Assembly (NCBI GenBank): GCA_020152595.1
Contig: JAIGNY010002621.1
Span: 2,266,001-2,330,000, forward strand
DNA length: 64,000 bases
Source of the DNA: Chiridota heheva
Lineage: Eukaryota > Echinodermata > Holothuroidea > Apodida > Chiridotidae
Reading direction: 5' to 3'
Part shown: positions 26,853 to 39,182 of the stretch, one piece after another
Layout: every line of letters begins with the position of its first letter
How positions within the stretch are numbered: the stretch's first letter is position 1
The notes under the pieces: model-generated
Seen by the model: only the letters and a program-made list of their open reading frames with translations
The model's database searches: none
Told to the model about the DNA's origin: nothing
Translations under genes and position numbers: made by a program

Positions 26853-27581
26853 CTCTGGCTTTTGGTCTGACTTGGTCCAGGAGTTCAGTGTAATCTGTGG
26901 TAGTTGATACCCATTAAAGGTTACGAGCTCACATTATATCTGTACTCATGTAATACATTGGATGGGCCTCCGCATGCAAAAAAATAATCCTGTATATTTC
27001 CCGGTTCGTTGTGAACAAGGAAAATTGTGTTGTTCCATTTATACATTTCCATGAATCTTTCTATCACGATACCCATTTTATAATAGCTTCCAATCATTTT
27101 GTAAGGATGGGGTTCACGTCGAAACCAACCGCACGTGCTCCGGCTGACAAAAATGGCACTTCCCAGTGGTCCACAAACCGACTAACAGGGGCGGCAGCAA
27201 ACTCACATACAGGACCAAGAAATACATCAGATAAATACATGTAATTATGATCAACAGCTAAAATCTCTGTTTTATCCAGATTGCAGTTGGTGTTATTATA
27301 AACCAACCCACTTCGTGGTTAGGCAGTATACGTTCTTTCACGGCGATAATAGCAATATCTATTGCTGGACGAACCATCTTATAGAAAAATGGATATCTGG
27401 GGTTTATATTTTCTAATGCAGGTATATTACCAGGGGGCACTGGATCCGCTGGCAGCAACAACCCAATTCGGAATTCTTTCTGGAGATCCGTTCGGTTCAG
27501 AGAAGAACTTGCACAACATGGGAATAGAAAAAATACAGCTAATGAAAAAATAAAAATATCTCTAAAAATATTCTTCCTCAT
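26853..27581 (-). pseudogene. NPR / receptor guanylate cyclase first-exon copy, frame-broken
   Basis: This is the N-terminal half of an ANF_receptor ligand-binding domain, which in intact relatives is a cell-surface peptide receptor ectodomain. Seen: ATG at 27579-27581, a signal peptide (MRKNIFRDIFIFSLAVFFLF, then CCASSS), [33 protein letters not shown], then [14 protein letters not shown] and [11 protein letters not shown]. The Cys in NNTNC and the Cys in GPVC are 26 residues apart, the spacing of the first disulfide in natriuretic peptide receptors. GPVCE-AAAPV-R is closer to NPR-C than to NPR-A as I remember them. The frame breaks near 27306 (one G short in a G run), near 27092 (one A short in an A run, giving TGA), and again at 26921-26923 (TAA), after which the conserved KARG end resumes in another frame. 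It ends at a strong donor, CCAGAG|GTAAGC (exon end 26853). Either a decayed duplicate or a good exon with indel sequencing errors. Family call is firm; status is not. Confidence 0.85.
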
Positions 27582-27589
27582 ATTGCAAT

Positions 27590-29350
27590 TGAAAGCTAAG
27601 GAAATATTGGGCAGGAATGACATCACGCTTTTTCTCCTCATTTTTCTGATATCTTGTTCAGTTATACTTTTTTTGACGTGCAGACGGGACATACTCAGTC
27701 AATGTATATTATGAAAGACCCACGAAAGCTAGTTGACCATCAAAGAAATTTTATGTTTGAAAGATGTTTAAAAACTAGATGTTTAAACCAACTTACAAAC
27801 AGGACATTCAAACTGAACAATATTTACAATAAATTAATCATTACCATGCACGAACACCAAATTACAAAAAGACAAATTTAAAAGGCCTAATCGGTTTGTT
27901 ATTAAAATAATTCAGAGAGGCACAAGTTTGTACTATACTGCTGACTAGGGGGGAATAAAATCCAACGCCACTTCCTTGTTACCATTATCCCATCAAGAAC
28001 TGCTTCCACGAGTACACTTTAACACATACATAGACAACAATTTTGCGACCATTGCAATATTCATAACCGTTTATAGTTAAAAATACACAACGCATTCCAA
28101 CGGAAAAGACACGACAAATATATTCCAAAGTAAAAATCCAAAGGTCAATTTAACAAAACCGTTTCTTTACTGAAAATCTGTTCACTGAGCATGAGCTGTT
28201 GTAACGTTAATTCAGTTCTCAACTGCCAATTTAGCTCGTTCATCCGACGACACTTTACTTGGAAAACATTGAAGCGCCCTTTTTAAGAAAAACCATTGTT
28301 GCAAAAAATGCCGGACGGCAAAGTTCTAAATGCTCGATATTACAAACAGGATGTTGGGTCAGCTAACAACAAAAGCAAAATCCGGTGACACGCATTCTGA
28401 GATGGATTTTCTAACATGTGGATTTTCCGAACATCACTGATGTAAGAGCGCATTTTGACAGTGCTTAACTGCAGTAGCTCATGCAGTCATCCAGGCCACA
28501 AATTCTGGATAGGCTTCAGTAAATTGTTATGTTGTTTGACCGATAAATCCATTTTCATGTTCCCACAAATTTACACATCGCACCTGTGTACTGTGTGCAG
28601 TATGCAGATCTGCAGTTACAAACTTCCGAGTGTGGTGCAAAGTATCAAAACACGAAGAACGAAAAGTAGACAACAATCTTTGCTAAGAGATTAGATTTGC
28701 ACTAAGCCCAGTGTCTACTACCCGATAAACATAAACATTTAAGACATAAGACCAGCATAAAAGGCTACCCTCAATCAAGTGCCTTTGTATTTAGTTCATT
28801 ATTATGACAGCATTTAGCGTGTAACGCAGCTATTACCGTACGTAGTAGTCTCAACTTAACTGTACTTAACTCTAAACAAGTGGTTAGTGGCTGTGGGATA
28901 GAGGGCGAAATTTATCATTAATTTTTCATTATTCAGTTACTATTTAACTATTCTTTAGACAGACCAGAGTGGAGCTGGTTTACAGCGAGGCCCTGTAGCA
29001 CCTGCTAGTGTTATAAAACATTACATAAATAGCAAACACATCAAATGAAAAGCACAAGGATATCTACTTTAAGCTTTATTTTAGATATCTAAATAGCACC
29101 CACTGCCCACAAAATAGGCCTAGGCATGCATGCAGGAAAAGATTAAACATATAACTAATATATGTAAAAACTTACACACGTACCTCCAAATTTAATCGGT
29201 ATAAATACTCTGGACCTATTTGTGAAATTATCGCACACGAAGGCTGGAAGGAGTAATTGGGTATTTATTCTAGCCTTTAGACTAGCCATTATGTCAATGC
29301 ACGGAGCCTTCGAGGGCCCCCCCGAATGGGTTTATTTTTATAATTCTGAT
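27590..29350. other. Upstream region of the receptor exon, nothing named
   Basis: Should contain the 5' UTR and promoter of the minus-strand receptor copy if it is transcribed. No TATA or other site stands out enough to call. Confidence 0.4.
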
Positions 29351-29359
29351 ATTTTAGTA

Positions 29360-29680
29360 TCTTTCGGTCAGTGGCGGCGTTACGGGGGCATCTCCAGTTA
29401 CTTGGTGGTTAAAAGCTAAATTCATCCGAGCCATTAGGCTCATGGGCCGGTGCTTATCCCGGTTTCCATGGCGCAAGCGGATCAGAGTACATGACTGTAC
29501 TCCCCATGGACGGGACGCCAGTCCATTGCATATCAAATCCCCAGCAGTGCTGGTACTCAATTTACAGCTGAGTGGAACTAAAGCAAATAGAGTAAAGTGT
29601 CTGCTCAAGGACACAATGCAGCGCTTACGATGAGAATCGAACCCGGTACCTATCGGCATTCACTGGAAGGCACAGCACCA
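29360..29680. repeat. Interspersed repeat
   Basis: Contains CCCGGTTTCCATGGCGCAAG, GGACGGGACGCCAGTCCATT, a CAAGGACACAATGCAG motif and AGAATCGAACCCGGTACC. I recall this string of motifs as a common dispersed repeat in marine invertebrate genomes. The frames on either strand across it are not genes. Confidence 0.5.
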
Positions 29681-29800
29681 AAAACATCCCAGGTCGACTC
29701 TGGTCTATCAGTCTATAAAACACGTAAAATGTTTAGATGCTTTTGAATACAATATTATAATCACTGAAGTTTTAGCTCTTGACATGCTTTTAGTTTGAAA

Positions 29801-30368
29801 CAGTGGCGTGGCTAAGGAAGGGTAGGGAGGGGGGGACGGGCAGGAAGGAAGGAAATTTCCCCTGCCGGAAATTTTCAAAAAGACGAAAATTTGCACAATA
29901 GAAATTCATTATAGGTTGGATTGTTTTAGTAAACCTGATAAAGGCGATCGGTCTTAGAACTCAGTTGTTTACCATATATTTTTCCGCCGGAAGTTTTTCC
30001 TCAAAATTTCTGAAGGTTTTGCCCAAAATATCCAAAGTTTTTTTTTTTAAATATCAGACATTTTTTCCAAATTTCCGACATTTTCGCCAAATTTCCAAAG
30101 TATTTCCTCAAAATATCTGACTTTCTCAATATTTTCGACGGTTTTGCTCAAATTATTCGAAGTTTTTCTCAAAATATCCGACTTTTCTTCAACTGTTCAA
30201 GTATTCCAAAGGTTTCCCTCAAAATTTCCTCAAATATTTTCTAAAAAATTCTGGAAGTTTTTCCTCAAAATATCCGTCATTTTCCCAATTTTTTTTCCAC
30301 AAAATATAAATTTTCGGTAACGCAAGGGATGAGGTCTAGCTACGCAAAAAAGTCTAGCTACGCCACTA
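29801..30368. mobile_element. hAT-like non-autonomous element with 8 bp TSD
   Basis: Left end CAGTGGCGTGGCTA, right end TAGCTACGCCACTA, imperfect inverted repeats. Flanks GTTTGAAA (29793-29800) and ATTTGAAA (30369-30376) are a 7/8 target duplication. CAGTGGCG ends and 8 bp duplications are hallmarks of the hAT superfamily. The interior is GC/purine-rich for 80 bases and then consists of quasi-periodic TTTCCNCAAAATATCCGAC-type text. Confidence 0.75.
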
Positions 30369-31454
30369 ATTTGAAATATTGTTTTACTTGTGTATAACAT
30401 CCGTTCCAGTCTGCCAGTAGATGCAATATGGCACGTGTTTCATCCCTTTCTTTATTTGTACTGTTATTGTTCATTTTGATATTTAACTTTTTTAAAGCCG
30501 AGTGATTTGATGGTATTTGCAGTAGTACACACTTTACTCAGTTGTGCATGAAGGTTTACACAAAATTCACAAATGACTGACTGATAGAGGGTTGTTGGAA
30601 CCATGCACTTTAAACTGAGTGTTGTCGAGAAAGTAAGAAATGGCTATAAACCTTAGTCAGGGCAGCCAGAGGCCAAAGAAAATCGGTTCATATCATCCTT
30701 TTATCATATCTATAATTGCATTTTACGGAAATAGATGTGTAAAACCGTAGGTTCACTTTATATTTACATATTGAAAACAATTTGAAGAAACATCATATTT
30801 TCTGTCAAAGTTCATGTTAAGAATGACAAATCGTTGATTATTAAATCGGCTAAAATACAACACTATATGGCAATATGGTAAAATAACGCAATGCATCAGA
30901 ACATTATAGTTTTTTTTTTCTGCTTTTGCTCCAGTCATTAGTCTGTTAGCGGTGATTTATTGCCATTTAATTACCCCTACCTGTATTTATTGTCGCGATG
31001 TTTTGTACAAAAGGCATCCACAACTTAAGTATACCGGTCAGCATAAGGTTTAGAAACCTTAAACTTCTGAACTTTTGACCGAATTTACGAGGGACAGTAT
31101 ATTTCCTGTTACACCTGAGGCAAAGTTTTAAAATATTCTGACGAAAATTCGCTAGGGGCAAAGTCATCACCAAAATGGAATGATACTTAAAAAAGGTCAT
31201 CACCAACTTTGGGCGATATTTAACCCTATATAGGCCTATAAATTTGTTTAACAGTTTATTGTCCGAATAGGTAAGCCGTCATTTTGGGATATGTGCCATG
31301 ATCCCTTAATAAGTCTTATGACAAGATAGAGTGACAAACAAAATGTTGACGATCAGAGCAAATACAACACGAACAAGATGGTAATCCACGAAGTTGATGA
31401 CTCTTTCGCCTCCGCCGCATATCATTTGTAAAATATTCAACTGTTTTTCCTGGA

Positions 31455-32320
31455 AAGATGACATCAAATGTATAATTTCAAATCAATTAACTTGACCTCT
31501 GAGCTTTGGCCTTTAGTGACATGACATATCTCGGTCAGTACGCAACTTTACATCACCGTTTATCATAACCCACCATCAACCCAACAATCCAAATGCATTT
31601 ACCGTATTTGCATAACATGCGACCAACCAAAATTTACCACTTTAAATTAACTATTTGACATCTGACCTTTGACCTTTAATTGACATGTTCCAGTATGTGT
31701 AGGGTACAACCCTATATCGTCTTCCACCAACCAGCCAAGTACCAACCCAATATCACTTACGGCTTCTCCCAGGAATTAGTGCAACACAAAATGTATCATT
31801 TGAATAAATGAACTATTTGACTTCTATCTTTGACCTTTCAGTGACGTATCCTATTATGCGTGGGACATCACCCTGTTTGACCCTCCATCACCCCACCAAG
31901 TATCAACCTAAACCAACCCACCAAGGATCAATACAATAGCAATTACGATTTACCAACGAAATTCAGCACACAATTCATCCCTATAATGTGACCTCTGACC
32001 TTTGACCTTTAGGTGACATGTCACATATTTTGTGAAACACAGCTTTCGTAATCCTTTATAAACCCACCAAGTAACAAATCAATTACACATATGTTTTTCC
32101 ATAACAATAACCGACCAAAATTTACCATTCTAAAATAACTATTTGACCTCTGATCTTTAAATGACCTGCCCCATTTTGTGCGGTACATAGCCTTACATCA
32201 CTTTCTATCAACCCCCTAAGTACCAATCTAATATCACTGACGGTTATCCCAGGAAGTGCAACACAAAATTTACCATTTTTTAAATCAATTATTTGACCTC
32301 CGTACTTAAAAACGACCTTG
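31455..32320. repeat. Satellite-like repeat, about 157 bp period, six copies
   Basis: Recurring text AAAATTTACCATTTTAAATT, AACTATTTGACCTCTGACCT, TTGACCTTTAGGTGACATG and CACCAAGTACCAACCCAATA. Copies start near 31465, 31630, 31787, 31965, 32107 and 32265. Each contains one to three TGACCT hexamers. Confidence 0.8.
32000..32010. promoter_or_regulatory. Part of TGACCT direct-repeat triplet
   Basis: Three TGACCT hexamers at 31989, 31996 and 32003, each separated by one base, match a DR1 nuclear-receptor element repeated twice. They lie inside the satellite, so function is doubtful. Confidence 0.3.
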
Positions 32321-32520
32321 TACACGACTGCAACATCGCATTAATGAAAGAAAGAGAAAACATGAACGCCTAAAAACTATGTGGCGACGAATGGTGGAAA
32401 AAGAGGACCAAGGCTGGGTGGACTTTTTTGAAACAGCCAGAACAGGAGCAATTGAAAGGGGCGGATAGCTGGATTAAGGCATTCTGTTAAAACTTTATGA
32501 TCCAGATAGCGCTTAGCAAA
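32320..32520 (+). mobile_element. Possible retroelement tail
   Basis: Next to the satellite, one frame reads MWRRMVEKEDQGWVDFFETA, then RTGAIERGG and a stop. This resembles the extreme C-terminus of some non-LTR polyproteins or another repeat-encoded protein. There is no diagnostic motif. Confidence 0.2.
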
Positions 32521-32524
32521 TAGG

Positions 32525-35480
32525 TGAGGTGAGCGTTACATATTTCAAATTTTATATATGAATATAGCGATAATATCTTGGCAAGAGGAAACTGAACACT
32601 CGTGGTAACCTTCATTATTTATATACGGAAATTAGACAAAACCTAAGTAGTTGTATGGCGCGACAAAGTTATTTTACACATAAATAGGTTGCGATAGTGT
32701 CAATTTATGTTTTAGATCAGAAGGTCAATTATACTGCACAATTTCACTACAATATTCTATTATCTTAGGTGTCTCACACTTTCTATTTATTAGGAACTCA
32801 CCCGCACTGACCAAATACTTGTCTAATTGTTTAAACATGGCCAACGTCAAAACGCTCACCGGGTAGAACCTCCTTTTCGACTGCTGATGGTTCAATGTCC
32901 GAGCAATAATTGATGTCTAAATGTGAAGAAGGCCCCTTTAAATCCTAATGACGCAGAATGTTGGAAAATTTGCTAAATGTTATATGCCGACTGAACCACT
33001 GAATTAACTGCTCTGTCATACTGGCGACGTCTTTTGAAGTGCCCTTAATCTTCCCTTCTGTAAAAGATGTACCAACATTTAAGATTCTTTAAGTTTCTCT
33101 TGTCTTGTCTTTAAGTTGATGTTCTCTTTATAAACTCCCGACATATCTATAACTTTCTTTGAAAGATTTATTCCTTCAAGCTAGAAACATGAACTTACAT
33201 AATCTATCCATCAATTTTGTGCCCGAAATTATTTATTCAGCCAAATCTTAAGCCTCTATCAGTACTCGATTCTTTCCAGGATTAGGTGTAATTGAAAGTT
33301 AGATCAAATTTCAAAAAATATTACAAAGCAAAATCTGAAAGGTTTTTCGTTCCTATAGTGGTGAAGTGAATTAGCATATTAGCGATGGAAGTGCGCTTTT
33401 ACATGCATTGTTCATGATGGTGCCAAAGTACTTACAGTGACATTCTGGACATTGCAATTTGACAGTGATCAACCTGAGACACTTTCAATTTTATGACAGC
33501 TTGTGGTTGACAAAAACTTGTGCGGCAAATCTAAGCCAGTGGTAAGGGGGCGTAATTTATGCCCCAAATAAATTTGTTCTGGTGGTGCTATTGTATACTG
33601 GTCATGAAAATATAATAGAATACATAAAGACTTTGAGGAATGTATGGATGTGACACAACAACTAGTTTTATATCAGTCGTTCTGCACAAGTGATACAGAA
33701 GTGAATCTTAAACATATTAACGGAATAAGATTTTGAATGATTTTTTCGTCATTTTGCTTTTTTGAAGACTTTTTACTAGTAAGGTAAACTTTATAAGACC
33801 ACTAAACTATTCCTTTAATTTGTGCGAGATGCATAAAATAAAAAACACAGAGAAGTGGAAACAACTAAACACATTGCTCAGCCACCAATTCATACATAGT
33901 TTATATCAGTCTTCAAATGCAACAATATCTAATTGTTTTGTAAAACATAATTCGACAACTTAGTTGGAAAAACAAAAAAATTACATTTGCATGGTGCATA
34001 AACTAGATCATTTCAATTCACAGTTTATGTAATTTGCAGTAATTTGACATTATTTGCTAAGGTAGCAAAGTTTTGCCATGGATTGATGGAGATATTATTT
34101 GGGATCATTTTCATAGTTTTGCATAACAGTTTCACTGCCTGGCGTTACATCAACCTGATAGTTTATTTATAATATGGAATGTTCCAATTGTTCTTCTCCC
34201 ATTACTTGTATGATCTGAAAGCAAATTACCATATGATTGTAATAACAAAAGCGGGTACCAGCTATTACCATCTTTGATTCTAACAAGTATACAGCACACG
34301 CGAATTTAAAGTATAGATCATACTTCAAAATGCCCTCTAAAAAAATGATCTAGTGTGCTCACCAGATCTATAGCTATGTATGGTAGCCTGTATAAATACA
34401 TGGACATTTAGCTCATCTTTTCAAGGCCAAGCAATTTCTCAGGCAAAGGTGTTTTAGTGGTGAAAGGGCGGGCTTAAGTTGTTATGAAGTAAGTGTCATT
34501 TACCAGTTTGGTCCTCAATCCTGTCAGGCTATTTCCTGGTTTAGAAACCGAAATGATTTGCAATAATGCTATGGTAGGCGAGCAAATAACCAAATTTAGG
34601 GACCTGAACTTGTACGTGCAAGTTCACCTCCTTGATCAACAGATCAAAACAATCTGAGCTTATTTTCGCGAGAAATTTGAGTCTTGATGTATTCTGAGAG
34701 TGTAAGTTTTCAGATATATATATACTCTAATATTACAGCGTCAAAGTTTTGTAAGTAAACAGGTGAAAAAAGGACATTAAGATCATCAACAAACGCAAAC
34801 AAACCGCTATTATCTGATTATTGTTTCTAAATTTCAATTTCAAACTAGATATACCTATAAGTTCACATTAGGGTCAACATTAATGTTTTCCAGGATCTTT
34901 ATAGTCTATAAGATAGTAAGTTCAGCAGAAGTGACATCCTGTCTATAATGTTGTAAAAGTGGACTTGATCAATCCTAAAAAAATCAATAACATTTTCATG
35001 ATATTTTTACATATATCTGTCTAATTCTAATTTTCAATTACATTAGATGCTAAGGCTTGACAAACCTTAAACAGCCGCACTATACTTCCAACCTTGGTTA
35101 GGGGCTTACAACCAGACAACTCAAAATGATATGGCGTATACGAAAATGAGAATCATGCATGGAAAATAGTGAGTAGATTGTCGCATTTTTAAACATTTAT
35201 TTTGTAACTTTTTCATTTTAAACCTGGACAAAATTTCATACTGTCATAACAAGGGCGCCTGATCCATTTTGTAAGGCCAATTTTGTTTGACGTTCCCGAG
35301 TATGAATATGTCGCAGGGACTTTGCAAAGAATTTCCACAAAATTAGTAACAGTTAAGTGCTGTATTTACTCAACTTTCTTTGCTTTTTCCTTCTTTTCTT
35401 TTCTTTTATTTTGTTTTTAGTTTATTTTATCATCTAAATATTGTGATAATTATCATATAAAGCCTACCGATTTTACAGTA
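32525..35480. other. No recognised gene
   Basis: AT-rich, holding only the half MITE at 33.6 kb. Confidence 0.4.
33606..33815. mobile_element. Half copy of the 12.9 kb MITE family
   Basis: Matches the right arm of the element at 12861-13426 in order: ATACATAAAGACTTTGAGGA, a GTGACACAACAACTAG segment, ATCAGTCGTT, ACGGAATAAGATTTTG and the end ACTAAACTATTCCTT followed by TA. The left arm was not found. Confidence 0.65.
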
Positions 35481-35487
35481 TCCTGAT

Positions 35488-36991
35488 CAGGGCTGGAGTT
35501 AAGCTTTTCCCAGGGCCTCCCACAAATCCCCCTCCCTTCTCCTCCACACACACACAAGTTCCCTTCTGTGGGGCCCGGCCCACTGTTCAAAATTGGACTA
35601 TGGATAAAAGGTCTGCCAAACCAGCCAACACTATGCCAAAAACATAATGATTGCCTCTAGTTTTGGTGAGAAATCAAACTTCCTCACAAAGTGTGTAATT
35701 TTTCTTTCTCACTGCCGCCGTCACATTTTGAATCATTATTTACTTTATCATTATCATTGTCTTTTGATGGAGTTGTCTTGCATTTTTCCTGTAGTTATGC
35801 TATGAAATTATACAGTGGCGTAAGACTGGGGTCAGTCTCTTCGACTGCTGCTAAAAAGGATGGGGCCCTTTTTCTGATCGCCTTCCCGATGTGGGTGCCC
35901 TTTTTCATGGATCTCGGCGGTTGCTAAGATGGGCCCCTTTTCTGATCGCCTTCTCAGATGTGGTGGCCTCTTTCATGTACGTTTGGGTTGCTAAGATGGG
36001 AACCTTTTTTCTTATCGCCGTCCCTCAAGTCATCAGGTGCTAGTGGAGAGTTGGGTATAGTTGCAGAATATGACATTCTGAGGGTGTTGGACACGAACGT
36101 TATTGTGAATAATTTTGCAAAGAAAAAGGCTCGCAAAGTTTCTGGTTTCAACACTTCAATAGATAAATTGAATCATTATCAGATTATGTTCACACTGCCG
36201 CTATTATATTATGCCTCAACATATAAACGTATCTCTCATGTATACAATTTGCATTTTTGATATAAATACATACATGTATCATACACGTAGTCATATATTA
36301 TTAATTTTGGTATAAAGTTTTATGCCATTTTAGTATTTTAAAGCCAACAACGAAAAAAGGCTATTGCTTTTTGCGTTATTCATCTAAACTTTTGTGATGG
36401 GGTAATGTTTTACTCAATTTAATCATTAAAACCATTACTGTTTTCAAACACTGTTGGCATGACTGAGTTCTTTACATGCCATAATATTTGACTTCAGTGC
36501 CAACCATTAGAATTCGAAGGGGATCGCTATATTTTATGAAAGAAGATTTAGATGGTGATATATATTGGTTGCTTTGGTTTAACAACTGGCCAAGGCTTAT
36601 AACGTCCCGACAGACCTATACATTAAAGTGTTTACGTGAAGACGCCCACGGCCGTTTTATTAACCAGTCGTGGAACACTAGTTGGAGACCCACCGAGAAT
36701 CAAACCCGGGACGTTAGATTAGAAAGCTGAAGCTTTACCGCACTGCCACGTAGGTCTCTTGACCAAGAAAAACTTTGTGCAGAAAGAAAATACAGGAAAA
36801 AGTGTTAACCGTTTTGTTGTGTCGGAAATACATATAGCGTATACTGTAAGTCAAAAATGATGAACATTTCAATTTATTGTGTGAATATGATTATGTTAAG
36901 TTATATTCTATTTTTACGGGTAAACTTTTTCTGAAAGGGGCCCCACATCTGGATGTGATCAGGGCCCTCACATTTCTAAAATCCGGCCCTG
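35488..36991. mobile_element. hAT-like element, 1.5 kb, with nested SINE
   Basis: Ends CAGGGCTGGA and TCCGGCCCTG are inverted repeats. Flanks ATCCTGAT (35480-35487) and ATCCTAAT (36992-36999) are a 7/8 direct repeat, as expected for a hAT insertion. The inside holds three about 73 bp repeats at 35850-36020 (TGCTAAGATGGGNCC... units) and a tRNA-SINE at its right. No transposase is seen. Confidence 0.6.
36685..36758 (-). repeat. tRNA-derived SINE head (tRNA-Arg-like)
   Basis: On the minus strand 74 bases fold partly as a tRNA: acceptor GAGACCT with GGGTCTC, a T arm CCGGG-TTTGATT-CTCGG, a box A-like TGGCAGTGCGG and box B GGTTTGATTCTC. The anticodon position reads TCT but the anticodon stem does not pair, so it is not a working tRNA. 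The body follows as AACTAGTGTTCCACGACTGG and GGCCGTGG, text I associate with widespread invertebrate tRNA-SINEs. The SINE extends to roughly 36490. Confidence 0.65.
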
Positions 36992-37442
36992 ATCCTAATG
37001 GGCCAGCCCGTGTATAACCCCTGCAGGATCCCCACGCACACAAACACACACACACACACCACACCACATAAAAGATCTGCCCCAGTGCTAATTTTGTTTG
37101 CACATTGAAAACAAAAATGCAGCATAAAAATTACATCAATCATTTAATACTTTATATTTATTTGGAAAATTATCATTCAATAAACTCTGGAACATGGTAA
37201 TTTGTAGTTGTGTTTGATATCGAGTTTTGCCATATGTTTTTGTATTTTCTACGAACATACATACCATGAGTTCCTAAAAACAGTATTAAACAGTTCAATC
37301 ACACGTATTTTAAAGACATGCTGTTGTTAAGCAACGTTGTTCTTATAGGTTTAACAGGCAAAGGATTACGGTTAATTAATGGTTGCAAACATTCAGCCAG
37401 TCTTCATGTTTAAAAGAGAGAGTACAACTTTCGGAACAAATA

Positions 37443-37677
37443 CTGGAGCACTAGACGGAAAAGTGAGGTTGCTTGATTTTGCAAATTTCACTAATATACC
37501 ATCCACAAAAGATCGCTAAACTTCATACCTCCATAACCCACAGACGACATAAGGGTAAAGGTTACTTGAAAATTCATATTAAACCAGAAATTTGCAATAC
37601 CGTTGCGTGGTAGATAATTATCTGACTTTTTTGGGATCCCTAAAAATACGTCCTCACTTTTCGGTCTAGTGCTCCTT
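37443..37677. mobile_element. MITE related to the one at 42.2 kb
   Basis: Inverted ends GGAGCACTAGACGGAAAAGT and ACTTTTCGGTCTAGTGCTCC. They share the G-G-x-GC-x-CT-x-G-x-CGAAAAGTGA core with the 42189-42493 element. A TA lies at the left; TG replaces it at the right, so the duplication is eroded or one boundary is off. Confidence 0.65.
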
Positions 37678-38540
37678 TGAAGAAAGCAACATTCTTCCAT
37701 GTATTAAGGCTTTATTAGAACTCCATGTACAATTATATAGTCCCTGAAATGAGGCGAGTATATGAGTAGACAGGTAGACAGCCAGACAACACAGTTTTAC
37801 GCATTATGAAATGTTTTTATACGCTTCAAAAATCATAGAAACATCTAAGAGAAAGGCAAAAAGGTTCACAAAATATAATTACACCAACAAGCACTGAATC
37901 ATCATCTGGTCATGTAGTGTGCAGAAAACCTCCGCTCTAGTATAAATAGCCTTAATTCTTCTATATATCTCTATGGACTTGCTATGACATTTCATTGACT
38001 GCAATAAATTGACATCAGATTAATATACCAAAATCCATCAAAAATCCTATAATCAGATACTATATGTGTATATAACAAGAATTTTATTGTAAAATATAAA
38101 TTGTGCTTGTTCTTATGGGCTGATGTTGCATGCCTTGTTCGCCTCAAACAGTGAAAGTAATAGTCAACTACATCCATTTTGATAATGAGTTCTTAGCCGA
38201 TGTGCCCCCGCTAATAATTTAATTTTCTGCCTTCGGCAATCGTAAGAAAACTTTGCAGAATACTTGTGTCAATTGATTGCAAATGGTTGTTTTCTGGCGT
38301 CATCCTCTATGTAAAAACAATCTAATGCGAGTTAAGAAAAACAAGAAGTCACTCTATTATACAATGATATCTTTTGAGAGTGTCTTGTGGAAAATCTGTC
38401 TTTATACTGTTATAACAAGATTTCCTCGATTGGTGATATCGTTGCTTATCATAATCTAGATTTCTGTTATTATTCACTTGGTTGAAAATGTGACCTGAGG
38501 TCATCAAACCGCATAGCAATCGCACGCATGTACCTCGCAT

Positions 38541-38652
38541 TGGAGTGAAAACAAAGCGATCACCTGTGTTTGTTTACACGCTTACGTACCGCACACCGTA
38601 AACGCATACGGACTTGCCCACGTGTATCGCGCAAAGCTTTGTTTTCACTCCA
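38541..38652. mobile_element. Miniature TIR element, 112 bp
   Basis: Perfect 17-base inverted ends TGGAGTGAAAACAAAGC and GCTTTGTTTTCACTCCA surround about 78 CpG-containing bases (TTACGTACC, GTAAACGCATACGG). No clear target duplication. Confidence 0.6.
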
Positions 38653-39124
38653 GAAAATAACGTCATCTCCCGGATGTGACGTGGCACCGACCAAGTTAAT
38701 AGTACTTCGGTAGAGGTACGTGAAATGACAAGCTGCATAGTGTAGCATTTTCTTGTATTAAAATTACTGAATGATAAACAATTAAGATAAATGCGACATG
38801 AACCAGTAAAATCGATCTACTTTAGTTACTTAATTTAGAATGGACGCGTGATATCGAGATGAAAATGAACCAAGCTATCATGTGATTCATTCATTGACCT
38901 GTTGATAAAATGTTCTAATGCAACATTTTAAGAGGGAGTCACTTCCGCGGCGGTCATTGATTGGTTGTCGGTATTCATGTATGACCAATCAGAAACATAG
39001 ACTTTTCTTATATACTACTGACCATGGTAACACGATATCTGGCATTTAAAGAAATACTCTTGTGTTCAAACATGTGTTTTTCGTATAATCACCATTAAAA
39101 AAAAAAAAGTTGGTGATTAAGATC

Positions 39125-39125
<1 letters not shown>

Positions 39126-39181
<56 letters not shown>
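39126..39181. repeat. (TA)n microsatellite
   Basis: Uninterrupted TA dinucleotides over about 55 bases. Confidence 0.99.

Positions 39182-39182
<1 letters not shown>

Noticed and set aside
27011..27244. Plus-strand frame of 77 codons
   Set aside because: Antisense shadow of the receptor exon.
29354..29659. 101-codon minus-strand frame
   Set aside because: Falls on a dispersed repeat with open frames on both strands.
36685..36758. Functional tRNA gene
   Set aside because: Anticodon stem does not pair and a SINE body follows without a terminator-like T run.
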